DNA from: Sipunculus nudus
Taxonomy: Eukaryota > Annelida > Sipuncula > Golfingiida > Sipunculidae
Length of the DNA: 64,000 nucleotides
Assembly: GCA_026874595.1 (NCBI GenBank)
Contig: CM049314.1
Location: 38,419,229-38,483,228, forward strand
Direction: 5' to 3'
A program made the position numbers and the translations under genes. The notes under the pieces are model-generated. The model did no database searches. It saw nothing but the letters and a program-made list of their open reading frames with translations, and was not told the origin of the DNA. Below, piece after piece: positions 49,193-61,755 of the stretch. How positions within the stretch are numbered: the first letter of the stretch is position 1; each line of letters begins with the position of its first letter.

Positions 49193-49310
49193 TAGTAATA
49201 AGTAATAGTAATAGTAATAGACTATTACAGCTTTTCCATGTAATAGTAATAGTAATAGTAATATAAGTAATTGAAAGTAATAGTAATAGTAATAGTAATA
49301 GTAATACTGT
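49193..49310. repeat. (AATAGT)n hexanucleotide repeat
   Basis: Imperfect TAATAG repeats in two blocks, just inside ADH-C intron 1. Confidence 0.9.
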
Positions 49311-49316
49311 AATAGA

Positions 49317-49448
49317 GCGATTGCACCAGAAAAAAAATAAAATCTAGTACGGTATATTTTAAAGTTAGAATTAATCTTAAAATACTTCACAGACTACTGG
49401 TTCAGTCAGTATTTTATCACTTTTACCACACTCGATTTAGTCTCTGTG
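49317..49448 (+). repeat. flanking direct repeat, left (pairs with 50693-50816)
   Basis: It shares GCGATTGCACC, AAAATCTA-TAC and TAGTCTCTGTGA with 50693-50816. Homology stops exactly where the dispersed repeat begins. Confidence 0.7.
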
Positions 49449-50412
49449 ACTACTCGAACTACTAGCTAACAAAGTTTGGCTCAAACCAAAGAATGTGGAT
49501 GGCAAAATCATCAAAAGTAAAAAATATATTTAGTATTTACCCTACTCTTTGTAACACACTTAAGCATATCTTAATCATGTATTTGATAATATCTAGCTTG
49601 TAACTGTGGTTTTTCTTCAACATTCCACAATCTACATTATTCATTTAACGTGTTATTGCATATTTTTGTTTTAGTTTTATTTAATAAAAAAGGTTCAATT
49701 TCCATATATTCTCGTTCTGTAATAAGCAATGATATATAGTTATATGAGTTGTAAAATGTAGTATGCACATTTCATTGTTATAATTTTTTGCGTATTTTAT
49801 CTATATGATACTGGTTTCGCCTCTTCAGTTGGTACTTTTTTTAGTCTTATTATGTGATCGGTATTCTTTATAAATAGCCTAGAAAGGAGAATCGGGCATA
49901 AAGTTTACTTAGAGTAGCTGGTAACAGTAAACGTCAATGTCTGTTTCACAATGACTAGATATGTGATACAACAGACAATTCCATAGCGATTAATTCAGTG
50001 TGTCAAATAAGCTGATTTTAAGTCAATTTTTAAAACGATTGAGATTCCAGGCAGTTTACAAATTGACTGATTTTACACATTGCCTGTAACATATATACAT
50101 TAATAGTATAGTTATATTCACCCACTGTACAACACAAGTAGTCTCACCTTAACCTTTCTTTATATATTTGTCTTGCAGTAAATGGATATTTTCAAATATC
50201 AACCATGTCACAGAATTGTCTCAGCAGTCATGTTTTTTTTTTTTACTGTCAAGTTATATACTATAATTAGATAAATACTCCTGTTCTCCTGCAAATGTCC
50301 ACAAAGTTAATCAGGTTTAAAAAAAACCTGACTGACAATTCTGAACGTTAGGCCATAATTTCATTCTATAGTTAACTCAGTTTGGCTCGAACCAGAGAGC
50401 TAGATGTTAGTA
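49449..50412 (+). repeat. dispersed repeat about 1 kb, copy 1
   Basis: It matches 57464-58378 along its length, from ACTACTCGAACTACTAGC to ACCAG-GAGCTAGATGTTA. No coding capacity is visible. The family is unknown to me. Confidence 0.85.
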
Positions 50413-50566
50413 TATATGTCAATAGTTTATACATATTATTGTATAACATTCAGATAACTGTCCAACAGCAATAAACGTTGTATCATTATGATATATAAAA
50501 GCTGCCTAAAGTGAGGTTTTTATAATAATAATGATAAAAGTAAACAAAATTGCACTCTATGTGTTG

Positions 50567-50569
<3 letters not shown>

Positions 50570-50613
<44 letters not shown>
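50570..50613. repeat. (AT)n microsatellite
   Basis: An AT run between the 1-kb repeat and its right flanking repeat. Confidence 0.95.
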
Positions 50614-50614
<1 letters not shown>

Positions 50615-50692
50615 TTTCGTTGGCTTTATATTCGCGAGGGCTGAAATTGAGAGATTTCTTCATTTTAAAAATTTAGCGAGTGTTTATTTTTT

Positions 50693-50816
50693 GCGATTGC
50701 ACCCGAAACTATAAAATCTAATACAATATATTTTAAAAATAGATTTCAATACTTCACAAATAACTGGTTCATTCAGTAACTTATCATATGTATCACGGTT
50801 GATATAGTCTCTGTGA
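50693..50816 (+). repeat. flanking direct repeat, right
   Basis: A diverged direct copy of 49317-49448. Confidence 0.7.
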
Positions 50817-51019
50817 GTATGGTATGTGTTACAATAATTAATGCCTGGATGTATGGGCCAGTTTCGATACCAGGCACAGATTAAGTAGCTGATTAGGGTG
50901 TTTCCACAGGTCATCTTAGTTGATGGAACATCTTATTACCGAGGGATTCATATTCGCGATTATTTTACATTTGAGAATATCGCAAAATTAAAACCCTTGC
51001 GAATAAAAAGGCAACCACA

Positions 51020-51021
<2 letters not shown>

Positions 51022-51079
<58 letters not shown>
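51022..51079. repeat. (AT)n microsatellite
   Basis: An AT run preceded by TTCGCGATTATTTT and CTTGCGAATAAA motifs, followed by a GC-richer stretch. Confidence 0.95.
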
Positions 51080-52000
51080 GTTCTCCTCTGGCGACTCTGG
51101 ATCGATCCCTGGCGTGGTTCTGAGACTGCATGGATTGTAGTTTTCAGTCCAAGGTCGTCGGTATTCTCCAGGTTCTCCGGTTTCCTCAACCCCTAAGAGA
51201 CAATGGACCACTTGTAACCTCTGTTAGACCTCAAAACGTGAATCTGCACAAATTGTAAAAAAATATCCCCAAACCGTTTAATATGTCAAAGTCCCATATT
51301 TGATTTTTCACAAAACGAGAAAAAATATGCTTCTAAATCTCGAAACCGTTATAAGCAAAATGTGAAAAAAATATATTATAGGAAAACGAATTCACGTTTC
51401 GGTCACCAATAACGTTTTGTGAAATCACGGTTTGTGCAGGACTTAGTGTCTATTTGCGAGGAAATAAGTGGTTTAGGGATGCTGTCATGTTTCCTGAAAT
51501 CACGATTCAAGCTAGTTTCCAAATCGTGAAACTGTAGCCATCGTGAATGCTAAACGTAAAATGCTTACTTCCCAACATACCGGCCACCTTGCCCTTCATT
51601 GTCTGCTGTATACGCAAACAGTTAACTTACCTTCATTTGAAAATGATTTAACGTCTCCGATCATTTATTCATGATATATTTCTGACATATTAACATTTTA
51701 ATATTATTAGTTCTGTTGCATTGATTTTTCTTCTTGCTCTTTCCGCGTTTCTTACATTTTGTCTCCTTTATCTTCTCACTCTGCTTTATCATCCTTTTTT
51801 ATCTGTTTTTAGTCTTCCTACTCTTCTTATCCCTCCTTTTCTTTCTCGTCTATCTTGTCCTGCCTCGGTCTTATTGTAAGTATTCTTTCCTTTATTCTTC
51901 TTTTTCATTTACTCTTCATCCTATTCTTTTCACTTTTATCTTCTTTTTGGTGATTTTCTCTTCTTCTCCTTTCTTTTCCTTACCCTTCCATTATTATGTC

Positions 52001-52002
<2 letters not shown>

Positions 52003-52056
<54 letters not shown>
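52003..52056. repeat. (AT)n microsatellite
   Basis: An AT run after a pyrimidine-rich stretch (51725-52000) that makes a spurious hydrophobic reading frame. Confidence 0.95.
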
Positions 52057-52059
<3 letters not shown>

Positions 52060-52414
52060 ATTGTCACAACATTCTTTGGAATTATTCCAATGTTTTTTTT
52101 AATTTAAAGTTCAGTTTTAAGGAAATATCTGACCCATTTTTACCCCTTTTGACTATTATTCTTCTTCTAACTTTTTTTTTCCTGATTCCTTTTCATTCTA
52201 ATTATTCTTATCTAACTTACTCATCTTCTCACTCAACATTATCAATATCATCTTAATAAAATTATTGTTATTATCATGATTGGTATAATAAAATATTATT
52301 ATTATTATAAAATACTTTATTATTATAATTACAATTGTTCTTACTCTTCGATATTATAATTAGGTATCTTCTAACTGTTTAATATGATTATATAGAAAAG
52401 TGAATATTTTTTTT

Positions 52415-52600
52415 TTTGGCGGAGTTAACCGCCTCCAATTTTTTTAATACTGACTTTTCTAATTCTTAACCTAAGTATGTAATCTGCATTTTCCATTTCG
52501 GTTTTGGACTACTTGACAGGGCGGTACCAGTCGCTTCCTATCATTTTTAGTTTGTATCCTGGCGTCACCCAGGCCCGATGTCTACCGCACCTGCCTAACC
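52415..52600 (-). repeat. tRNA-derived SINE tail fragment
   Basis: It shares GTTAACCGCCTCCAATTTTT and CCATTTCGGTTTTGGACTA with the tail half of the 21.3-kb copy. The tRNA-like head is absent. Confidence 0.6.
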
Positions 52601-52619
52601 CTAACTTTTGTATTTTGAT

Positions 52620-55600
52620 TTTCAGACCAAAGCAGGCAGACGGATAGATAAATAAGATTGCAATACCCCGTCCATCCTCTTCCCGTGCCAGGGTAAAACA
52701 TGTCCATCTTAGTCATAGTAACATCTTACAATGTCAAAGGTATTCAATTTTTTTTCAGTTTATTGAAGAAAATAGAACCTTTGGCTGATTGTGGATTACA
52801 AGTGATCAGATTATTGGTTTTACTTTTCATTTAAATTGCCGATCGCAGATATTTTGAAGCTATTAGTTCGTTTTATTTTGAAGGTAGAAATAAGGCCGTT
52901 TTAATGGAGTATAATGAAGAGTGCAGTAAGAGTTGTAAGGTTTCCTCTTTAATATAATCGTTAATATAATTCATATATTCATTTTCAGTCTTGAAGATAT
53001 TACTTTTTTTCTATATGTACACAATTCATGACTACTACTGATTCTGAACATAGAATATATTTCATATGTCTGTTAATACATATTATGTTCAAATCCTTGA
53101 AACCAGTATAATCATGATTCATTTTTTTTTTCTGCTTCTCACAGGTATTGCATTTCATTTACAATTAATTTACATTTAACTGTACATTTAAAAAGATCAC
53201 AAAACTTTTAATAATTTATTAAAGTTCAGTGATCTTTAGTGCTTGTATATGGTTTGTACTTATTTTTAGTTTCGTTTAGTTTAATTTTAAAGGTATATTG
53301 TTGATCTTTATGTCTTTGTTTCTTTCTTGTCTTTCATTTTATCTGATATGACAGGTGTTTAATTCTTGCATTTGACTCTTTTGCTGACTGAGCAGCGACG
53401 GAGAAATGAATTGGTAATAGGCTAGCATTATTTGGTTAAAGTTAAAAATCTGAATTTTTCAAACTGGCCATTAATGGCACTATTTGTCATATTATTAAGA
53501 GAGCTGTGTCCAGGTTACTTAACTATACCTGAAGAAATCAGTCACAGCAATGACTGTAGGCACAATGTTTTATAAAAAAGGTAAGTTAAGTTAAACAAAA
53601 ATTACGATGAAATTATGAGTTGAGGAATTCAGAATAAAGAACATAGTGTTAACATAAGAAATTTACAGAAACAAACTAAAACATGTGAAGGTACTAGACA
53701 AGATAAGGGTTAAAGCCAATTTTAACTTATTCATTTGTAACAGAAACTGGCAAACCACAAATCTAACAAATGGTGGACTCGTAAGATTCTGAAAAAAACC
53801 CATAATTTGAACATCAATAAAGTTTATCAGTGCCAGACGATTCATGCAAAAATACATTATATCAAGTTACAGCATATGAGTACATAATCAACAACCCTCT
53901 ATAATATGTTTGAAATAATCTTGAATTCTTTTATAAGACTTTCGCTAAATGCATTGAAATAGAAATTACTATAGGAACGTTAATAGATATTTTAGGTGTT
54001 TTCTATAGCAAATATGAGGCATGTTCATAACAAAAAGAAAACCCCTTTACACAAAATTAGCAGACATCATAACTGCTGTGCTTGGTCCTACATACGTTAA
54101 TATCATGTGCTTATGTAATAGGTTGCCCATTGCAAAAGATCCACACATCCCTTGATTGAATGAGCAACACAAACAAAGAATATTTTGTAGCAGTCATTCA
54201 TTGCTTTTTTTTACTGATGCTTAAACCTTGTTAATATAATGATGAAATACAAGATATATGCTCAGTAACCTTGAACACTAAAAAGGCTTTGAATTAAAAA
54301 TATTCACAATCATTTCATCAGCAAAATAACTAGAAAATATGATCAGATGGCACTACTAGTCTTATATAAACAATTATTCATAAAATAACAACATGCATAA
54401 TGCATTTCAACATATCATTACATTATTTTTAGATATTGGCGCATTTATATGATATTTTACTCAAAATGTTGTAAAAGTTCACTACTCTCAAGAAATGTTT
54501 AGGCCTTACATTCAAGTTTGTAAACTTTGACTGTGGATTATGAGACTCAAGTTTGAGTTTTGCAAATTATAAAAAAAAAATTAGATCCAGGTTGGCACGG
54601 TTATTTTTACTCATAATATTACTTAATTTATCACATTCATAAAATATATTACTTTCCTGTGCTAGAGACAATTCTTCAACTTTATTTATGACAGTTAAAT
54701 TATAAGCTTGAAGATTTGTTAGTAGGATTTTTTCAACTCTGTGGTGAATAAGCTAATGTAAAAAGGATCTCAATGCTACCTGTGTGTGTGTGGGGGGGGG
54801 TATCAGACTACCAGTAAGCCTGTTCTTGAACCTGTATTTCTTTATTTGAAGCCAGGATAGGATGTTCTTATTTTTCATTAAAAAATAACCTCATAAATAA
54901 TTATTAGAGCAGCTAGAGTATCTTGCTTCAGGTTGTCATTGATTATAATATATACTGTACTGAAACTTACTATACAAGTTTGGTTGGGCTGAGGAATTGA
55001 CACGATTGTTACATGTTTCACTAAAACATTCATAAAACAGCTTCTAATTTATAATCAAAGATTATAAAAAGCTGAGCTTTATAAATTTATTAATAATTTT
55101 TCAACCTTTCAATAAAAATGATAAAGTTCAATCAAGTTAATTCATGATTCAAAATTACAAAACGAAAAATTATATCTTGCTCCCTAACTATTTCAATAAC
55201 TATATAATAATAATTATTATTATTAAAAATGTTGGAATGATTAAAAAGCTATGTTATAATGGCCTTGCTGATTTCAGATCTGTTAAGAGAATTGCACTTG
55301 GGAATATGAACAACAACTCTTAAAGTACAAAGGGTTAACTATTCAAATATATATACATAAGTGAAAAAAATTGTCATAAGTTTTGAGTATATTATTAAAA
55401 AAAAATAGTGGATACAACATTTAATTTAGACATCTGTGTTTTTACTGTATACCGAGGGATAATGAGTGCCTTTGGTAATTAAGGCTTTGTTATTCCCCAT
55501 CACCGCAGGCCTTTGAAGCAATAAAAAATTCAAAAGCCCTCTTTACAGTTAATATGAACTTCTTAATTAATATTCCCGAAGAAGATTTTATTATAAAGCG

Positions 55601-57460
55601 TGAACTAGTTAATGATATCCGGATTTTTTTAGGAGTTTCAGGGTTTTATTAGTTCCCATATTCGATGAGGGTGTCAATGAATAAAATAACTACCTTTTAA
55701 ATGGTCAACGAAGATTTCAAGTTTTTTGTTGTTCTTCATTTTTCATATCTTTCAATCTTCCTTTGTGTGAATTAGAGTATCCTGAGGAAGAATTTAATTT
55801 GCCGGCCTGCACCGCTTGGCAGCATATTTGCGGTACCCAGAGATGTCGGACCTCTGGGGTTATATTTTGGGTTATATAAAGTTCCTTGTCCTGAAATACC
55901 TGGAAATCTGCGCACGCGGGCCATACGGCCGGTCTTAAAACCACGAGTTCTGACACATTACTTTCGGCACAAAATTGATTTACAAGTATTTGTTTGATAA
56001 TTAAAATGTCTTAAGTTGAATTATTTCTTGAATAAGTGCGTGCATATCAATTGCCATATAATAGATATTTGACAAAAGACCCGTCTCGGTTAGCCATATA
56101 TGCTATTTTACATATTATATATGTTTATATAACATAATAAAAATTAAATTAGCATAAGATGATAAACACAACAAAATAAAAATAAATCAAAATATTAAAT
56201 ATTGGAATATTTTTTCTGGGTATTTACTGGAAGTATTCTCTTAAAATATATCAGAAAGAGTGTCCAATGTAAATTTGTGCTTAACATATATCAGCAAAGT
56301 GTTATTCTTATGTCTGGTTGACTGGTGTTCGTTGGATAAGGGCCTTTTTTCAGAAATTAGGTTTTGCCCGTTGTTTTATGGTTCTTTTCTTCGCCTACCT
56401 GATGATTTCAAGAGGGATTTTATCTAGCGTCATTTCAACTCTCTGACATCACGATAAGATTACTGGCCTGCCTGAGTGTCTTTACATATAGGTCTGAGGG
56501 ACGCATTATAATGCCCCATGAGGATGCAAACATTTTCGTCATTTTTGACAACGCTTCATGCCCTACTGGTACATTGTCGGTTAACATAAGCCAGACCATT
56601 CGTTAGCATTTAATGTGCACTTTCCAATAAAAAAACATGAACGAGAAAATAAATTGTTTTAAATCGGCATATCTGAAAGCCACTCGGCATGTTTGTTGAA
56701 TTTATGATCGCATTAACAGAATCATGGCTCGCACATCTGTTAGACTGGCACTTTTTGAAACCATAAAGTAAGTGCCAGTGATGTATATTATGCAAGCTAC
56801 GTGGCAAATCATGTCCAACGAATTTCAGACTCATGAAGTGTCTGAGGTATTTCATATTTTTCCTGAAATCGTTTCAACCAGTTTCTCATAACGGACTTTG
56901 ACTTGGGGTTCAAGCCCAAACATATGGGAATAAAGGATTTCTTGTGAACATCATAGCATTTCTATATATTCTTCCTCAAAAGTAATGCACAGACTGCTTC
57001 AACAGAGTTCTTAAATTGAAGTGAAAAGATCGGAACCCCATAATTCTTGTCGCACTGCACATATTTTCCTTAAATTTGATACATAAATTGTTTCAACAAT
57101 TTATTTGAAGAGGAACACAAAATGGTGGTTTGACCTTGATCTGCCAAGCAGCCACCTTGCAAATGATTTTGTCAGAGGAGCATATGCATTTAAATGTTTT
57201 GTCCCTTTTGAGAAGATGTTTGCTGCCTCATCTCAGATCACACAGAACGCCATTATTTACACCAAGCAGCCTTCTTGATTCATTTTGCATCTATTCCCTT
57301 AAGAATCGTAATATTTAAAAGAATGAAGCCAAGCATTTATTCATGTAATCCTGCGAAGACCTGGCCAAGGGTTTTCCTTCAATAATACTGTTAGTAATGA
57401 AATATGTCCCCTAAGGTCCCCCTCTACACCATTTGCGCTTCTGTACTGTCTCTTTAACAG
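52620..57460. other. intergenic or ADH-C intron 1, no gene seen
   Basis: AT-rich sequence without family motifs. A GT/G run lies at about 54781-54802. If ADH-C continues beyond the window, this is part of its first intron. Confidence 0.5.
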
Positions 57461-57463
57461 CTG

Positions 57464-58378
57464 ACTACTCGAACTACTAGCCATCACAGTTTTGCTCCAA
57501 TCAAAGAATGTGGATGGCAAAATCATCAAAATTAAAAACAACATTTTGTATTAACCTTCCCCTTTGTAACACACTTAAGCATGGCTTAATCAAATATTTA
57601 ATTTTACCAACTTGTAACTGTGCTTATCCTTCAATATTCTACCATCAACATTATTCATGTCACGTGTTATTGCATATGTATTTATTTAGCAATGATATAT
57701 TCCTTGTATATATCTTGTAAAATGAAGTATGCACATTCATTATTATAATAGGCTTCGTATTTTAACTATATGATCCTGGTAACGCCTCAACAGTCGTTAT
57801 TTATTTAGTCTTATTTTGTGATTGGTATTTTTATAAAAAGCCTAGAAAGAAAAAAAAGGGCATAAAGCTTACTTAGAGTAGCTGGTTACACTTAATGACA
57901 ATGTCTATTTCGCAATGGTCAGATATGTGAAACAATAAACAATTAAATAGCCATTTATTCAGTGTGTCAAATAAACTGATTTTTCAGTCAATTTGTAAAA
58001 TGATTAAAATTCTTAGGCAATTCACAAATTGCCTGATTTTTCACATTGACTGTAACATATATTCCTCATTAAAAAATTGATATTCATCCACTTTACAACA
58101 CCTGCACTCTCACCATAACCTTTCTTTTCATATTTGGCTTGCATTTAATATATATTTTCAAATATCAACCATGTCACAGAATTGTCTCAGCAATCATTTT
58201 TTTCTTTGGCTGTCAAATTATATGCTTTAATTAGATTAATACTCTTGTTCTCCTGCAAAATCTCAACTAAGTTGATCAGGTTTTAAAAAAAAACATGACT
58301 GACAATTGTGAATGTAAGGCCGTACTATCATACTATAGATAGCTCTGCCTGGCTCAAACCAGGGAGCTAGATGTTATA
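57464..58378 (+). repeat. dispersed repeat about 1 kb, copy 2
   Basis: A copy of 49449-50412 in the same orientation, slightly shorter. Most of the sequence aligns, with scattered substitutions and small indels. Confidence 0.85.
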
Positions 58379-58389
58379 ACCCAACAGAG

Positions 58390-61300
58390 CCCGCTTTTCC
58401 CGCCATGTGGTATTTTTGTGCATTGTACACCACTTTTCAAAGTTTAGTTTATATACGCTGAGACGTAAAACATTTTTTGATGTTTTGATATCATACGATA
58501 TGTGGCTGACATCATTCACGTTTTCCTACACTGCTGATGCATTGCTTGAATTTTGCAAATCATAGTTCTGTAATAACCGTAAGTGCAATTGTAATGATAT
58601 GAAAAAGGAACTTGTATTTATTTTTAAACATTTGTTAAATTGAATATTGGTTGTTAATACATAAATATGAGGGAAGGAGCTTTAATGAAAAAAAAATATG
58701 ATAACATTGGAAACACTCCCTCTTTTAATTCAATTATATAACTATTATAATTAAGACGAACAGAACCTTTTCATCTGAACCTTAGTCCATTATTAAAATC
58801 TATTTATATTTTAGTCATAATAAACCAATGATTCTGCTATTATATTTGGTTTCCTTGTGAATGTAACGATCCAGCTGTTAGTAACTCTGCAGAGCCCATT
58901 TGTGAGCTGAAAAAAAATTAAATGTTTCAGTCAATGGTTTTGACCGCTGTTACTCATAGGGATCTATTACTAATAATTTATATTTAAGTATCACTTGATG
59001 TTCTACCTTGGATGTTTTGGTATCAAAAATTCTGTTAAAATTGTTTAATTTGTTTATATTGTTAAAATTGTTAATTGTAATGTTTATATTATTTAGAGAG
59101 ACTGGTCGGTTTATCTTAACTTTTTTTACTTATAGTTTAATATATAGCTAAAGCTACCTTAGTTATCCAGATTTTATAAAACTTTAATGATAACTTTAAC
59201 AATGTATACCTAATTTTGGAACTTTTATGACCATTTTAAAACTTGCTGATAACATTCATGGTCTTGTTTAAGATCACCATTTAATATAAAGCATTGTTCA
59301 GTAAGTTGATATTGTGTGTTTTTCAGATCTGAATTATAATCATCACGCAATATTTGATTTAAATTCGGAGACCAAAATTCCTAACAAATGTGTCTAACTA
59401 TGTTAAAATCTCATGCGCCTCATTCCTGTATAAGTAAATACATTTTACAACGGATAAGCATATATTCCAATGGTTTGTTTATATTGTAAAACTACGGTTT
59501 TTATTTTGGATTGCTGTTTGTGTTGTTTGTGATTGGTAACACCATTTATAACTTCTATTTTTGTCGAAGTTATATTATCTTGACAGGTATTACACCTGAC
59601 TTGTATTAAATTAATAATAATTATGCATTGGTTGCCCAGATATTTTTGTGTTGATATGGATAGCTTTATGAAAAGGACATGCATGGGTAAAACATGTCCA
59701 ATAAAACCAGCATGCAGTACGTATAGCAATAGTATTTAAGCCTGTTAATCTTTAGCGCAGCTGACTATGTCATCTGAGCTATAAATGTGTTCCTTTCTCC
59801 GTTGTCCAGCCGTTAAGATGACACATTTTGAAACCGTTAGTCCTATGAATCTAATATCTGGCACACTGTTAGATGTCCCAAAAATCTTCTACCATACCGA
59901 AAATTGGGTAACGAGGGTTTCGTTCTTCTGAGATATTAAGAAGAAACCTCAATTTTCAAATTAAACCCAATGCTTCAAGACTGGCTAATATCAAAACTGC
60001 TTGTTCTGTTTTTGGACATATTCAACATACATATTCCTCTTTACATTTGCTGTGTGCATACCAGAAAATAGGTCAGTAATGCATGAATTATTGAAATTAT
60101 GGGCCCGATCATAATGCACTTTGTAAAAAATCAAAAAAAAATATTTACTCATCTAACCTTAGAATTCCTGAATTAAATTTATGTTCAACGGGTTACAAGT
60201 GATGTATTGCTATAAAGTGTTGAGCATTCCATTAATATCCCTTGACATGTATACAGCTGGTACACTGCATCAGGTTTTCGGGCAAATTTTCCTGTAATTT
60301 AATCCTTAGCTCATTTTGCCATATCTTTAAATTGTTTTTAGACTTGTTAATTACATTTACACATCTTCCTTAATCAAATATATCCATTCGTAAAACTCTA
60401 AGGTCCATAAACTTTTTATCCTTATTGCATCATTAAATGGTCTCATTTCAAGATGTACAATTCTAATTTTTACAGTATTTAATATCAGGTAATAAATTAA
60501 ATAAATATATTATTATACAAAAGCTCATCTCCACTTTCTTTTACAGGGCTTCAGCTATTCTCAGTTTGTATTTTAAATAGATATTACTTTCACATAGATG
60601 ATATACAGATAGTTTTACAAATATATTATCAGGAGAGGCATGAGAGGCATTTTCAATGTAGTCCCAATATATTTATTTTGTTTATTTTATTTGTATATTT
60701 AATTTGTTTATCGCCAAATTTGTTAATTTGTATATTCATATTCATTTGCTCTTAGCTTTTCAAAAGCTAATATGTAAAAAAATAGAAATAAGTACATTTT
60801 ACATTTTCCAAAAATTTAAGTTCATCTGAGCGCCGTGACCCGTGGATCCCTTATTTGTTTTAGTTAAAATAGATGGACCAACTCATTTAGAGATTTCAGT
60901 TAATCACACACACATGTAACTTAATTCAACTGGGCTGATCTCTGGCTCGTTTTTGTTCCCATGTTTCATAGTGATTGGCATGGTAAAATCATTTAATATA
61001 GCTATGCTAGAATCTTTTGCGCTAATAGACAGCTGAGCGCCATGATCCAGGCCAACTGTTTTCATATTGTTCTTATCTGGGGATCAAAAGGCAAATAAAT
61101 TAGAAAGTCCATATTTAAACCCTTCCTTCAAAGCAGGTTTGTTGGGTCTACATGCCTTAATTGTACTAAATAGAATACATCAACATTGTTTATAACACAA
61201 TCTCTAGCTATTCGAAAGGCTTATAGAAACCTCGTATATACAACGTTATATAAATCAAGAGAATATGTTTGCATACTATCAATCATAAACTGTCAAATGT

Positions 61301-61708
61301 GAATCCCTTGAACAGAAAAACCTATGAGTACATATTTGAAAAATAATTTTTGAAATTCGAAAAAGTACATTTCTGCATAAGATTTTTACAAATTCATTAT
61401 TGCAGCCCAAAAGAACAAATGCCTAATCACTCTAAGATTTTTCTTATAATTTGCTCATTAATATTTTTTTTTGTTTATGATGGATAAACTTGCGTATTGG
61501 TGTCATATTGTAATTCTTCCGGATAAAAAACTCCTTATCTAATGTATTCCATGATACTTTAGCCATAATAGTTAAATTCATGATGTTATGCAGAAGTTAA
61601 TGTTTGTTTAATATTCCAAACAGCAGCCAACATACCAAAAATCAACATACATTATAAGCAAGACTTATGTAATATTTCTTTATATATGGCATATATTTAT
61701 CAATTTCT

Positions 61709-61755
<47 letters not shown>

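Noticed and set aside
51734-52057. Hydrophobic 107-codon reading frame resembling a membrane protein
   Set aside because: It is produced by a pyrimidine-rich stretch running into an (AT)n tract. The phenylalanine and Tyr-Ile runs are compositional.
55717-55956. 79-codon minus-strand reading frame
   Set aside because: No recognisable domain, no flanking exon signals, and the opposite strand is equally plausible. Left unannotated.
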